Below are positions 23,641 through 33,554 of a stretch of DNA of 64,000 nucleotides, piece after piece (position 1 is the stretch's first letter; every line of letters starts with the position of its first letter). The position numbers and the translations under genes were made by a program. Source of the DNA: Romanomermis culicivorax (taxonomy: Eukaryota; Nematoda; Enoplea; Mermithida; Mermithidae). The stretch lies in assembly GCA_963922205.1 (NCBI GenBank), contig CAWUHX010000095.1, positions 496,001 to 560,000 of the forward strand, in the 5' to 3' direction. The notes beneath the pieces are model-generated. The model was not told where the DNA came from and made no database searches. It saw only the letters and a program-made list of their open reading frames with translations.

Positions 23641-25071
23641 TGTCACATTAAGTAGAAATTGGGAGCCATGTCACATTAAACGAAGTGGTGAGCAGTCACA
23701 TTGATGGGAAACCCATACCATATCCCATAGGTAATATGGCCATGTCACTGGAAGTGGCATGCTGTGACCCCGTTGGGTGGCTCCGTTATGGTTTATCTAC
23801 TTCGGGAACCCAACCCAGCTGGTACTACCACAGGTAAACCTATGGCGTACCTCGGCCTTGTCCTGGGGTTAATGCTGTAGAATAATGGACAATGCTGCCG
23901 GGTCGGGGGTGTCAATCCCTAGTTCTCATTCACTGGAATGGGGGACGGTGCCATTCGAAGAATGGCTTACTGTGGGGGACCCGATTGTTAACCTAAATCC
24001 CCTTTTTTGGCCCTGACCTTAAGGGTCTGAGGGCTTTCTTAACTGAGGGTCCTTCCGAGGGAAAACTAGCTTAGAGGAGACTTCCGCAAATATACCCTCA
24101 ATAACACTAACCCCTGAGAAGACTTACGACACCTCTTCTCAAATTACTCGACGCTGGGCGACGGGTTCAGGGGCAAATGCGGGGTCCTACAGATGGCGAT
24201 GTGGGAACGAACTCTGAGCGATTCGGCCTGGGGATTCGGCGGCTGCTAAATGGCAGGCGGCGATAATGAACGTTTCCTCGGCGAGGGGCGACGGGTCTCT
24301 ACAACTAATGGCGACTTGGACGGATTCCTACGGTCGGGTTACTGTAAGCGATGTGTGTATGTGTAGGTCGGGGTCCGAATAGGGTAATTTATTCGACGTG
24401 TGACGGCAACGCAGTTGAGAACAATAAAAATATAATAAAAATATCGACGGCGGACGCGACGTGAAGCTAAACGACGAAAAACCAGTTAGGCTCAATAATG
24501 AGTGACAAAAAGACAAAACATGCCCTTTTAAAGGGCTCCATAAACTACAGTATGCCTTGGGCGGAGTTGACACTCCCCCAAGCTAACTTCTGCAGCGGAA
24601 ATCGTTGCAGAAGATGCCTATGATCACATAGACATTTTCCCAGTTCACAACGTTAAGCATTGGGGCGAGTTTTCACTCTCCATGCTTAACATAGGAACGT
24701 CACTAGTGAGAATTTCAACTAGTCGTTTCACGTTGTGAAATGTCGCTAGTTTTTACTGATAAGAAGTGCACGTTGTGCTCTAATTACAGCGATGAGCTCG
24801 GAGAGCTTATCTCTAACGGAAATTCTTGACTAGCAGGCACATACCGTAGTCTACGTGTGCGATTGAAAATAATAAATCGAAACGGAAATAAATGTGCGCA
24901 AAAGCAACAGAAATCAACATAAAAAGTACACACATAAATTGCATGTAAAAAGTATAAAAACGAAACGCAAAATTGATGTAAATTACTGTAACACAAAACA
25001 TAATGAAAAACATAATGAAAAATTGTGATGTGAATCACGTGATGTTCGACGAAATCCGTCGGCACATGACA
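23641..25071 (-). repeat. 3' LTR of Element 1
   Basis: 1431 bp, TGTCAC...GTGACA class ends (here ATGACA), nearly colinear with 38470-39893. It contains the serial-hairpin block at 24522-24811. Confidence 0.9.
24522..24811 (-). other. Serial-hairpin block within the LTR (best-read copy)
   Basis: Consecutive short inverted repeats occur with little between them: GCCCTTTTAAAGGGC; CTTGGGCGGAGT with ACTCCCCCAAG; CTTCTGCA with TGCAGAAG; CTATGATCACATAG; TTAAGCAT with ATGCTTAA; TTTCACGTTGTGAAA; GTGCACGTTGTGC; AGCTCGGAGAGCT. Equivalent blocks lie at 39343-39630, 40433-40720, 43658-43950 and 51046-51341. Arms differ between families but stay complementary. Confidence 0.65.
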
Positions 25072-25532
25072 CGGCGGTCCTTCGAAAAAGGGCGTCCTCG
25101 TCCTTGTGCTCGTCTGTGACGGTCAAACGTTCAGGTGATAGTGTCGGCGAGCAGTCGCTGGTTCAGTGGTTTTCCGGTGTGTTCTGGTTTGTGGAGTTGT
25201 GTCAATGTTGCGTGGAGTTGCTGACGTCCATTGGAGATGCGTGAAGTTGCTGACGTCATTTGATCCCTTCGGTGAAGTTGCCAATTGTCGGTTGATTTGC
25301 GAAATCCGAAACGAGACTAAAAGAAAAATTTTAGAGGCGAGGTATAGGCTATCGCATGGATGCGCCTGCAATGTGAGGCAATACCCTAGTTTAGATGCAT
25401 TGATCACTGCTCATTCTCTTCTTTACACTGCTATTCCAGCTTGGAACAGAAGTGGGTATTTTGTGAGGGGCACGGCGGTCCTTCGAAAAAGGACGACCCC
25501 GTCCGTAAGTAAAGAAGAGAAGAGCTACTTGA
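25072..25532 (-). other. 3' untranslated region of Element 1
   Basis: Lies between the pol stop and the 3' LTR. It contains two copies of CGGCGGTCCTTCGAAAAAGG (25072-25091, touching the LTR, and 25473-25492). It also has two GTTGCTGACGTC sites near 25214 and 25240, matching the core of the leader array at 36.2-37.1 kb. No coding region; the plus-strand 135-residue frame here is a chance frame. Confidence 0.55.
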
Positions 25533-25733
25533 TTACGGGTCGGCGACCTCTGCATCAAGATGTGGGTCAATGAGATCTTGTGTAAAATCTCTATTTGTTG
25601 ACGGGATCAACAAAGGTGCCGTCTCGATGACCTGTGAAGTGGAAGGTATCTCCTCTTCTTCTGTAGGCTGAGCTGGTGACACGTAGCGTCTAAGCTGATT
25701 AACATGCACAGTATCCTCTTGATCAGTCTCAAG

Positions 25734-28700
25734 TCAAATGGTGACATTAGGATAAGCCACATTCGTGACAAAGTAGGGGCCATCATAAATGGGCAATAAT
25801 TTGGGCGTTAGACCACGTTTTCCAGTAGTGCGCAGTTTGAGCACTTGATCCCCAACCTTGTATGAGACATCTCGTGCCATGCGGTCGTAGGACCTAGCAT
25901 AAGCCGCCTGTGATCTCTCAATTCTGCTCTGGATCAAGGTCAAGGCATTTGTAAAATGCTGTTTGACCTCCATATCATAAGTAGAAACATCTATGATATG
26001 GGCCCGAGGATTGAATGAGAGTGCTGCATCAACAGGTAGCATGGGCGTACGACCATACATGAGCTCAAAGGGTGAATACCCTGTGGACTCATTCATGCTA
26101 ATGTTGACAGCGAACACAGAATACGGCAGGTGTTCATCCCAATCAGTATGACCTTGGTGGACATACATACGTAACCGTGTGGCTAGCATTTGATTAGCTC
26201 TTTCCACTTCTCCGTTTGTCATGGGGTGATAAGTGGTGGAGTGGATTTTCTTAGTTGAACAAATGGCAGTGATTTCAGTCATCAGTTTGGACGTGAAATC
26301 AGTACCACGATCAGACTGAAGAATCTGCGGTGCCCCATGTCTGCAGACAATTTGAGTAACAGAAAGTCGAGCTATAGTTTGCGCAGTGATGTCCGGAGTA
26401 GCGAAAGCTTCAACCCATTTAGTAAAGTAGTCGATGAAGACTACAATAAATCGGTTTCCGTTTTCACTAGTGGTCATTGGTCCCATACAGTCGACACCGA
26501 CTCGATGAAATGGTCCCGTAATGAAAATTGGTTTCAGAGTTGCACGGGTCTTTTGTCTCGCAGGTTTATTCCGTTGGCAAAGATCACACCGCTGACAAAA
26601 GGACTTGACGTCCGCACCGAGGGAAGGCCAGTGGTACCTGCAGGCTATAAGCCTCGCGGTACGTTTTGCACCAAAGTGTCCAGCAAGAATGTCGTTGTGA
26701 TGAGCCTCAATAATGGTAGTAACCATTGAACGAGGGACAACAATCTTGTTGGACGCGCCTGTCCACTTCTGAAGGATGTTATCCAACAGGTGGTAGCCAT
26801 TAATATCATTCTGATCACCGTAGGGTTTTAGTGACCTGAGAATGGAGGCTAATTCCGGATCCTCGAATTGAGTTGCGAGAAGGTCATGGTGCTGCGCATC
26901 CTGTGATATCTCTGCATAAGACTCAGACCTGGCCAGGTGCTGCGCACCATTGGTGGTCCTTTGGGATGAGTTCGCCAGGCGCTGCGCACCATCGGAGATC
27001 ATCATAACTTCTCCCTCGGGTCTGTATAGGGGAATATTGTCAATACTCTCTCCGGCAAGGGAATTAGGATCAGGAAGGCGTGATAATGCGTCGGCATTAT
27101 CATTAGACCGACCTTTTCGCAGCCAAATAGTCAGTTTGAATTCATCTAACGCGAGGCCCCACCGAGCTATCCGGTACGAAGGGTTCGGTTTTTCCGACAC
27201 AGCCTTAACAGCAGTGTGGTCGGTCTGAACGACCACCTCATGTTGAAAGAGGTAAGGCCGAAAGTGCTTGACGAAATGGATAACAGCGAGAGTCTCCAAC
27301 TCCGTAATAGTGTAGTTTTTCTCAGCTGCTGTTAACCCTCTACTGGCGTACGCAACAGGATGGTCATATCCATTTTCGTCCAACTGGCTTAGAACTGCTC
27401 CTATCCCCGAAATACTTGCATCAGTTTGAAGGATAAAGGATTTCGTAAAGTCCAGATGGCGCAGGACAGGAGGGTTCAACAACAGCTGTCGGAGTTTGTC
27501 GAACGCCGTCTGCTGAGGTTTTGACCACTGGAAGGTAACTTCCTTCCGTAAGAGCTTGGTCAGCGGCTCGCTGAGCCGAGCGCAACCAGGGATGAAACGC
27601 CTATAATAAGACACAAGACCAAGAAAAGACTTGATGTCTTTAGCGTTTTGTGGAATGGGTAGATCCTGGACGGCAGCCAATTTGACTTTGTCTGGTTCGA
27701 GACCTTTCTGTGAGATGCGGTACCCAAGATATTCTACCTCAGAGTGCGAAAACTTGCACTTGCTCAGTCTGAGCTTCATTCCACCCTGACGGAGACGCGT
27801 AAACACATCCGTCAGGCACTCAAGCATCTGGGTGTGAGAGTTCCCGAACACCAAGATGTCGTCGAGATAGGTCAGTGCAGTGCGCCACTGCAGTCCTGTA
27901 AGAAGCAGGTCCATGAGGCGTTGAAACGTCCCAGGGGCATTGCAGAGACCAAAAGGCAGATAGTTGAACTCGTAAAGTCCAATAGGTGTATTAAACGCCG
28001 TCTTTTCTTTGTCTGCCTCGGCAATAGGTATGGACCAGTAGGCGTTAGCCTGGTCAAGGGTAGTAAAGTATTCCATACCCTTGAGTGTGTCCAGAATATC
28101 ATCAATCCGTGGGAGAGGATAGACATCCTTTTTCGTGACCTCGTTGAGACCACGAAAATCGACACACATCCGGTGTGACCCATTTTTCTTGCGAACCAAG
28201 ACGGTGTTAGTAGCCCAGGGAGAAGTGCTAGGCCGAATAATACCTTTTTCCTGGAGCGCTTTGACCTCTTGTATGATGAGATCCTTTTCCTTGGGCGCGG
28301 TGCGGTAAGGGAAACAGCGGACTGGGCGAGTGTCACCCGTGCTGATCTCGTGGTGCAAGAGGTCAGCGGAACCTGTGTCCTTTTCATCAATAGCATAGAG
28401 GTCAGTGAATGGGACCAGTAGATCAAGCAATGCCGTTTTATCCTGTGAGGAGATATCTGAAGATATCACAGCATTGGCTTCAACCCACTTACGGTCAAGA
28501 ATGGTATCAGACTTGACCGCCGATCCCTGTGAGGAATCAGTATGCATCTGCACATGACCGATGGTCGTGTGTGGGTAGAGAACGACTGCGTGTTTACTTG
28601 GGTTAACTACCTGTAGGGGTATGCGACCATTGGTGACAGTATTCACAGTACCAGCAAAGTATACATTACGTTGCTGACCCAAAAGAGGCTTAGGGAAGAA

Positions 28701-31700
28701 AGCTACTTGGGGCACAGTTGCATATATTGAAGGTACGGGTGCAGTGAATTGCGTTAGAGAGCGAGGCTCAAGGACAATCAACTCCTGCAAGGGTAGTGCC
28801 CCATGAGCAGAAGGTGGATTGTGGATGAGGCCTTCACACGGAACTCGAAGTTCCTTGAACTGGAGAAAGGATTTCTCCCAGCTCAAGCTGACGCAATTGA
28901 AACGTCCGAGGAAGTTCGTCCCCAGGACTAGTTCAGCCGAACAATTCTCTTGAACTTGGACTTGAATCCATTCAGAGACATCAGCCACTGTCACCGTGAC
29001 ATAGGCAGAGCCTAGCAGTAGAATCGGGGACCCATTGGCTGCTATGGGGCGAGCCCTAGTCTCTGTGAGTACCAAGTCGGGTAACTGAACTGCCAACTTG
29101 TGATCCAGGAGCGAGAAAACTGCTCCTGTATCAATTAGAGCTTTGGCTTCTACCCAATTGTTCAGTAGAACCTTGATATGAGGGGTCCTCATTTCAGTGG
29201 GGTAGAAAGCTGATACTACATGACCTGGGTCAGGTACAGAGTCATCAAAGCTCGACTCTGGCGCATTGGTTCGCCTCGGTATGGGTAAACCAGTGCGTCT
29301 GAGTAAACCTACCAGAGCATAACCAACCGATGTTTCCGGATTGGCCTTAGGAGTTGGATGGACCTGAACAGTAAGTACATGATCCAATCTTTCTCCTGAG
29401 CTCTGAGTAGCTCCTAGTGATTCAACCTCAATATCAGAGAGTGGTGGCACCTCTAGTACAGGGGATGCAGGTGCATCAGAATCACTAGGCTCGCGAAAAC
29501 GGCCTTTCTCTAGTGTAACTGGAGAATTTCCAGGCCGGGGTCGAGGACAGTTTGACCCTGATCTGGCCATGGAATGACCACTAGCCCGTCTAGAAGAGGT
29601 CCTACTTCCTGTGGTTGACCCACGGGATGGGGCAATGGATGAAGCTCGCGAGGGTGGCCGAGAAAGGGACGAAGTCCTTGATCTTGATCGAGACCCGGAC
29701 CTGTGGGAGGCCCTTGACAGTGAACGTGTGTTCTCCCACCAGGGTTCAATCTGATCAATCTCAGCTGCTGTCAACAGAAGTGGCAGTTCTACCGCATTCA
29801 ATCGACAAACATGTTGTTGGTAATCAAACGTAATATTCTGGAATTGTTCTAAAAAGTCCAATCCAAGAATCAGATCGACCAGTGCCCAGAAAGGAGACGT
29901 AGTCTTACACACATGGAGATGTATATCCACTCGTGTGTGTGGCTGACGGGTTCCAGGCAACATTATCTCATACGGTCCTGAAAGGAGGGTATGGACAGCT
30001 TTACCATTGATACTCATCAATGGATTAAAGTCGTGATGTTGCTGGAAGGCCATCACCGCCTTCGGACTCTCTTTGATCAGCGCTTTGTGAAGGCGTTGAC
30101 TAATGATAGTCCGTGGACAACCAGTATCAAGGAAAGCTGGAGTTTCCTTGTGGTCAACCAGTACGACAAAACACGGAGTGATCCTGTCTAACTGGGTTGG
30201 CACATCGTTCTGTACGTAATGAAAACCTACCCAATGCTGAACTTTCTGGAGGAGGTTCAACGGAGAGTATTGGCTGACAAACCGAACTTGTCTTTTGCGC
30301 AGGCGGTAACTGAGGTAATAGGAGATCCCAACGTAGATGAGAAATCCTGTACCGGCCAGCACTGCCAGGGCAATAAGTGTGTTAAAGATTAGCTGCACTG
30401 GTCTGCTCAAAAGAGACTGTAAGCCCTGCATGAGGTTGTGCTGCTGACCAGTGATCACATGGTTTGCTGCCAGACCAACACCTTCCAGTGAGGCTCTGAT
30501 GTCAGTCCCTACCCCTGCAACCGCCTGATACAGGGTATCTGGTTGTAGGGATAAACCAGCGGTATAATTTACCAACCGGTTCAGGACCGCTTCAATTTGC
30601 TCAGTCTTGTGAACGTACTGTTTAAAGAAAGCAAAACTTGAAGGGGTCATCGCCAACTGATCGTGAAAGAGCGCAGGAGCATCAAAGTGAGTGACGTTGA
30701 AGCGCTGTTTCCAGAACAGCTCAAGCGGAATGTGGCTCACATGGACTGTGCCAGATTCAGTAAACCAGCCAGAGCGATTTCGAAAAATCCCTGTAAAGTG
30801 GTGGTCACACAGCACCTTTGGACTGAATTTAGTGAGATCTGGGCCACCGGGGGTGGCAAAATAAATGGTACCGCCAACCTGTACGGGTAGATACTTGTAA
30901 CAGGTGTCTCCCACTCGGTACGAATGATAGACATAAGTGGTGTTGACCTTTTGACACGGCCATATCGTCAGTGCTTCACCTATAAATTCCGCCGTCAGGT
31001 CATTCCTCTGAAGGAATGCCGGGGCTTCTAGTGTAGGGTGAAAACGAAGCAACTGCCAAGTCAGATCAAGGTAGCGTTGAGCGTGAGAACACAACTCTAG
31101 CCACATGAATTGAAAATTGTTAATTTCTGACTCTTTGATCTGCTGAGCCAGGTAATTCAGTTTGGCATTGACGGGGTCAGGCACGGAGTCCTTTGCCAAT
31201 CTGAATAACCTCTGGGTCAAATTAAATCTTCCGTGGATGCGTAGAAGAAGACCCTGATCCGTTCGCACTGTATTCAACCGGAGGTCAGGACACAGTCGAA
31301 ACACACGAGAGTTTCCCGGGATCTTCAGGGCAACCTGCGAATCATCGATGATGATGTGGTTCCCTGATACAGACGCAGTGTAATTACCTTGTGGCCGATA
31401 ATGGCACTGTGCTGTAAAGTTCGTGGCAGGCCAGACAATTACCCCGTCTAGAGTAGTGCATTGACCTGCAGTGGGACTGCATCCACCTACATTTCCTAAG
31501 GTACTTAGAGCTGTAGTGCCATCCCACGAAGCGACCTGTCCTTCCTCGATGAAAAGGTTAGTCACTGTCTTGCAGACGTCATTGCAGCACCATGAGTACA
31601 TCACCTCCAGTGTTTGGTTAGTGCTATAAAAGCCAGGACGTATTTCCATGAGCTTTTGTAAGCCAAACACCTTTGTGCGATGTGCTAGTGTACACGCTGC

Positions 31701-32072
31701 AGGCGCGAGGTGCTGAGTAGTAATGACGTCCGCAGTAATGCCCCTAGACCCGAAAAAACCAGTATTTGTGCATACCTTACGATTCCGCAAGGTACATTTC
31801 CATGCTTTGGTCGTGATTGGATCGGAAATAGGTACATACACTGTAACATTCATGCGTCGTGGACTCCAGGAAGATTTTGGTGGTTTGCATTCAACTTTTT
31901 GAGGTAACTCAAGTGGATGACCGCCTCTTGAAAGACCACAAAATTGGTATTGAGTAGCATGTATTGCAGAGCTCATTCCTAAGAACAGTAGTGTCACGAA
32001 GGCCCAATTTATTACAAACAGAATATTTACAAACGGTGTCTGCAAATTTACACCAAAATTTACAGTTTTCAC
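25734..32072 (-). CDS. pol: Envelope-PR-PR-RT-RNaseH-integrase polyprotein of Element 1
   Basis: A 2112-codon frame, open from an in-frame TGA at 32076-32078; the first codon at 32072 is GTG, not ATG. Domains: hydrophobic signal 13-32; glycoprotein ectodomain to ~560; transmembrane 561-589; retropepsin 1 with DTG 649-651 and ILGLDFL ~735; RS/SR-rich linker ~784-835; retropepsin 2 with DTG 981-983 and LVLGTNFL ~1048; RT with FRGLNEV ~1306, LPFGLCNAP ~1372 and YLDD 1402-1405; RNase H with D1551, E1591, D1618; integrase zinc finger HHCC (C1826, C1829) and catalytic D1861, D1921, E1957 (D-35-E spacing). A TGA at 25734-25736 ends the frame where Element 2 has arginine; coding-like sequence continues in frame to TAA at 25533-25535. 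The frame between RNase H and integrase carries short GAQHLA-type repeats. Retropepsins would release the parts. Confidence 0.9.
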   Translation of the reverse strand: MKTVNFGVNLQTPFVNILFVINWAFVTLLFLGMSSAIHATQYQFCGLSRGGHPLELPQKVECKPPKSSWSPRRMNVTVYVPISDPITTKAWKCTLRNRKVCTNTGFFGSRGITADVITTQHLAPAACTLAHRTKVFGLQKLMEIRPGFYSTNQTLEVMYSWCCNDVCKTVTNLFIEEGQVASWDGTTALSTLGNVGGCSPTAGQCTTLDGVIVWPATNFTAQCHYRPQGNYTASVSGNHIIIDDSQVALKIPGNSRVFRLCPDLRLNTVRTDQGLLLRIHGRFNLTQRLFRLAKDSVPDPVNAKLNYLAQQIKESEINNFQFMWLELCSHAQRYLDLTWQLLRFHPTLEAPAFLQRNDLTAEFIGEALTIWPCQKVNTTYVYHSYRVGDTCYKYLPVQVGGTIYFATPGGPDLTKFSPKVLCDHHFTGIFRNRSGWFTESGTVHVSHIPLELFWKQRFNVTHFDAPALFHDQLAMTPSSFAFFKQYVHKTEQIEAVLNRLVNYTAGLSLQPDTLYQAVAGVGTDIRASLEGVGLAANHVITGQQHNLMQGLQSLLSRPVQLIFNTLIALAVLAGTGFLIYVGISYYLSYRLRKRQVRFVSQYSPLNLLQKVQHWVGFHYVQNDVPTQLDRITPCFVVLVDHKETPAFLDTGCPRTIISQRLHKALIKESPKAVMAFQQHHDFNPLMSINGKAVHTLLSGPYEIMLPGTRQPHTRVDIHLHVCKTTSPFWALVDLILGLDFLEQFQNITFDYQQHVCRLNAVELPLLLTAAEIDQIEPWWENTRSLSRASHRSGSRSRSRTSSLSRPPSRASSIAPSRGSTTGSRTSSRRASGHSMARSGSNCPRPRPGNSPVTLEKGRFREPSDSDAPASPVLEVPPLSDIEVESLGATQSSGERLDHVLTVQVHPTPKANPETSVGYALVGLLRRTGLPIPRRTNAPESSFDDSVPDPGHVVSAFYPTEMRTPHIKVLLNNWVEAKALIDTGAVFSLLDHKLAVQLPDLVLTETRARPIAANGSPILLLGSAYVTVTVADVSEWIQVQVQENCSAELVLGTNFLGRFNCVSLSWEKSFLQFKELRVPCEGLIHNPPSAHGALPLQELIVLEPRSLTQFTAPVPSIYATVPQVAFFPKPLLGQQRNVYFAGTVNTVTNGRIPLQVVNPSKHAVVLYPHTTIGHVQMHTDSSQGSAVKSDTILDRKWVEANAVISSDISSQDKTALLDLLVPFTDLYAIDEKDTGSADLLHHEISTGDTRPVRCFPYRTAPKEKDLIIQEVKALQEKGIIRPSTSPWATNTVLVRKKNGSHRMCVDFRGLNEVTKKDVYPLPRIDDILDTLKGMEYFTTLDQANAYWSIPIAEADKEKTAFNTPIGLYEFNYLPFGLCNAPGTFQRLMDLLLTGLQWRTALTYLDDILVFGNSHTQMLECLTDVFTRLRQGGMKLRLSKCKFSHSEVEYLGYRISQKGLEPDKVKLAAVQDLPIPQNAKDIKSFLGLVSYYRRFIPGCARLSEPLTKLLRKEVTFQWSKPQQTAFDKLRQLLLNPPVLRHLDFTKSFILQTDASISGIGAVLSQLDENGYDHPVAYASRGLTAAEKNYTITELETLAVIHFVKHFRPYLFQHEVVVQTDHTAVKAVSEKPNPSYRIARWGLALDEFKLTIWLRKGRSNDNADALSRLPDPNSLAGESIDNIPLYRPEGEVMMISDGAQRLANSSQRTTNGAQHLARSESYAEISQDAQHHDLLATQFEDPELASILRSLKPYGDQNDINGYHLLDNILQKWTGASNKIVVPRSMVTTIIEAHHNDILAGHFGAKRTARLIACRYHWPSLGADVKSFCQRCDLCQRNKPARQKTRATLKPIFITGPFHRVGVDCMGPMTTSENGNRFIVVFIDYFTKWVEAFATPDITAQTIARLSVTQIVCRHGAPQILQSDRGTDFTSKLMTEITAICSTKKIHSTTYHPMTNGEVERANQMLATRLRMYVHQGHTDWDEHLPYSVFAVNISMNESTGYSPFELMYGRTPMLPVDAALSFNPRAHIIDVSTYDMEVKQHFTNALTLIQSRIERSQAAYARSYDRMARDVSYKVGDQVLKLRTTGKRGLTPKLLPIYDGPYFVTNVAYPNVTI
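30288..32072 (-). other. Envelope-like glycoprotein region (residues 1-595 of the polyprotein)
   Basis: It has the layout of a class of viral surface glycoproteins: N-terminal hydrophobic signal, about 16 cysteines, nine N-x-S/T sites (residues 75, 152, 218, 230, 284, 377, 432, 459, 502), a heptad-like stretch ([15 protein letters not shown], 489-503), a 29-residue transmembrane segment and a basic RLRKRQ stop-transfer. No furin-type cleavage site is obvious in the ectodomain. I cannot assign the family; a glycoprotein captured from a negative-strand RNA virus is one possibility. The first ATG (residue 33) lies after the signal, so correct expression seems to need upstream initiation, for example by splicing to the acceptor after TTTGCAG at 32040-32042. 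Confidence 0.65.
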
Positions 32073-32075
32073 CCG

Positions 32076-33503
32076 TCAGGCGGCTTCATTCTTCGACATC
32101 GTCGTCGTCGTCGGACGACGCAGGTTCTTCTCCGGGGAAGTCGATGACCAAGCCTCCTCCAGGGTGGACTTCTCGAAGAACACCAATCTTCGGGGACCGC
32201 AGGACGGTTGCCATCGGAAATGGCGACGCCTCGGTGACGTTGACGGTGTTGTGAACGGCAGGCAACGGTTCTCCAAAGGCGTTGGCGACCGGTTGCTGTG
32301 GCGCAATCGCCGCCAAGGTTTGGGCCCCCGTCGTCGTTGTCGTCGGTGACGTTGCAACAACTGCTGTGGGCCGCACGTTGCGACTGGCCTTTTCCACAGC
32401 GCGGCGGACGGCGTCCACTGCCGGTGACGATGGTTCACCGTCCAACAGGATCTTGTCCACCGGGGTGGCGCAAATAGTTCCCTCGGCGATAAACTCGAGC
32501 GCCGGTCGAACGACGTCGGGTCCCAAAATCCGCAACACCCCCGGTGCCGATAGCATGACGTCGGTGGCCGTAAGCGCCTCAACCTCGAAGGGCTCGTTGA
32601 GTAGCGCCCAGGGGAGGTGCGGATACTTTTTGGCCAAATCAGTTGACCAAACAGCCCGCATCGCGTCGGTGACGGATGAGGAATCTGCAAGCACGAAATC
32701 ATTAAAGCCGGTGACTTGTAAGGATATCTACTTTGTGAACTTGAAACTTCAGAAAAAGAAGGCAGTTTACCTATCAGATTCATCGATTCCAGTTGACCGA
32801 CGACCTCCAACGCGGAGTCTGTGGGAATTCCCGGCGGCGGTCCCTGGTTGATAACAGGTGCCAGTGGCGCCGTTGTACCTTCCGTCGGTCGATACGACGT
32901 GATTACGCTGACGTCGCCAGTCGTTCTCGGTGTCGCTGACGGGTTTACGTTGACCGGCGTCGCGTATTTCGGTAGTGGCGGCGGAAAAGTTGACAACGGG
33001 GTCACTGAAACCACTGCCGTAGCTGAAAAACCAATACTGATTACACAGACAGGATAACACAGTTGTGAGCGATCCGCCAGGTGTTCAGCCAAAACTTCAT
33101 CATCCAGATCAAATAGATCTGGGTGAAGAAGACCGTCGGTAACCCCTACAGCATTATTTTGCCGTGGAGGTGACCGATATTGGTTCCCTGTCCCATGAGG
33201 AATTGGATTAGCATACCTCCGAAAATTTCCACTTGCCCCCTGAGGAGAGTAACCAGAATTACCCAAATTAGTCTCACCAGGCAGTGTCGAATTTCGATTG
33301 GGGCAAGCCGTTGCCCGGTGCACTCGTAGTTTTCGACAATGCGGGCAGGGTCTGTCGCATCGGTCAGTCGGGTGCGCCCTTGTTCGACAAAAATAGCAAC
33401 GGCTGGCGCCGGTGGCAGAGGTGGTGCTAGGGCTGGCGCTATCGGGATTATGTGCCCGGCAAGTAGCGTCATTGTGGGTGCAGCGTCCATGGTAGGAGCA
33501 CAT
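32076..33503 (-). CDS. Zinc-knuckle (nucleocapsid-like) ORF with a spliced alternative C-terminus
   Basis: Unspliced, the frame runs 475 codons from the ATG at 33503 to TGA at 32076. It is in the same frame as gag, separated only by the gag TAG at 33555-33557. Near its start are a CSYHGRC-H-C cluster, a canonical zinc knuckle [14 protein letters not shown] (CX2CX4HX4C) and a second [15 protein letters not shown], so it is probably the nucleocapsid part of Gag, binding genomic RNA. Past 32771 this frame becomes arginine/proline-rich nonsense. A donor (GATAG then GTAAAC, exon edge 32771) and acceptor (TGCTTGCAG, exon edge 32684) define an 86-base intron with matching phase 1. Removing it leads into a sensible 199-codon frame ending at 32086 in DDDDDVEE, a protein-like acidic tail. 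The spliced product from 33503 would be 443 residues. Confidence 0.7.
   Translation of the reverse strand: MCSYHGRCTHNDATCRAHNPDSASPSTTSATGASRCYFCRTRAHPTDRCDRPCPHCRKLRVHRATACPNRNSTLPGETNLGNSGYSPQGASGNFRRYANPIPHGTGNQYRSPPRQNNAVGVTDGLLHPDLFDLDDEVLAEHLADRSQLCYPVCVISIGFSATAVVSVTPLSTFPPPLPKYATPVNVNPSATPRTTGDVSVITSYRPTEGTTAPLAPVINQGPPPGIPTDSALEVVGQLESMNLIGKLPSFSEVSSSQSRYPYKSPALMISCLQIPHPSPTRCGLFGQLIWPKSIRTSPGRYSTSPSRLRRLRPPTSCYRHRGCCGFWDPTSFDRRSSLSPRELFAPPRWTRSCWTVNHRHRQWTPSAALWKRPVATCGPQQLLQRHRRQRRRGPKPWRRLRHSNRSPTPLENRCLPFTTPSTSPRRRHFRWQPSCGPRRLVFFEKSTLEEAWSSTSPEKNLRRPTTTTMSKNEAA
32086..32684 (-). CDS. Acidic C-terminal exon of the zinc-knuckle ORF
   Basis: This frame has protein-like composition ([20 protein letters not shown] at its start, alanine/threonine-rich middle, five aspartates at the end) and is more GC-rich than host sequence. 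It has no internal stop and an upstream acceptor but no good ATG, so it is best read as the second exon after 33503-32771. It resembles no Gag domain I know. It might be an accessory function or a captured host exon. It ends just before the envelope frame opens. Confidence 0.55.
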
Positions 33504-33554
33504 CTGTAGATGTGCCCCTGACGGGTGATCGCCGGCGGCTTGGACAGGCGTCGA

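Noticed and set aside
27744..28426. ORFs opposite or overlapping the RT region (both strands)
   Set aside because: They are other-frame shadows of the conserved RT frame; no independent domain.
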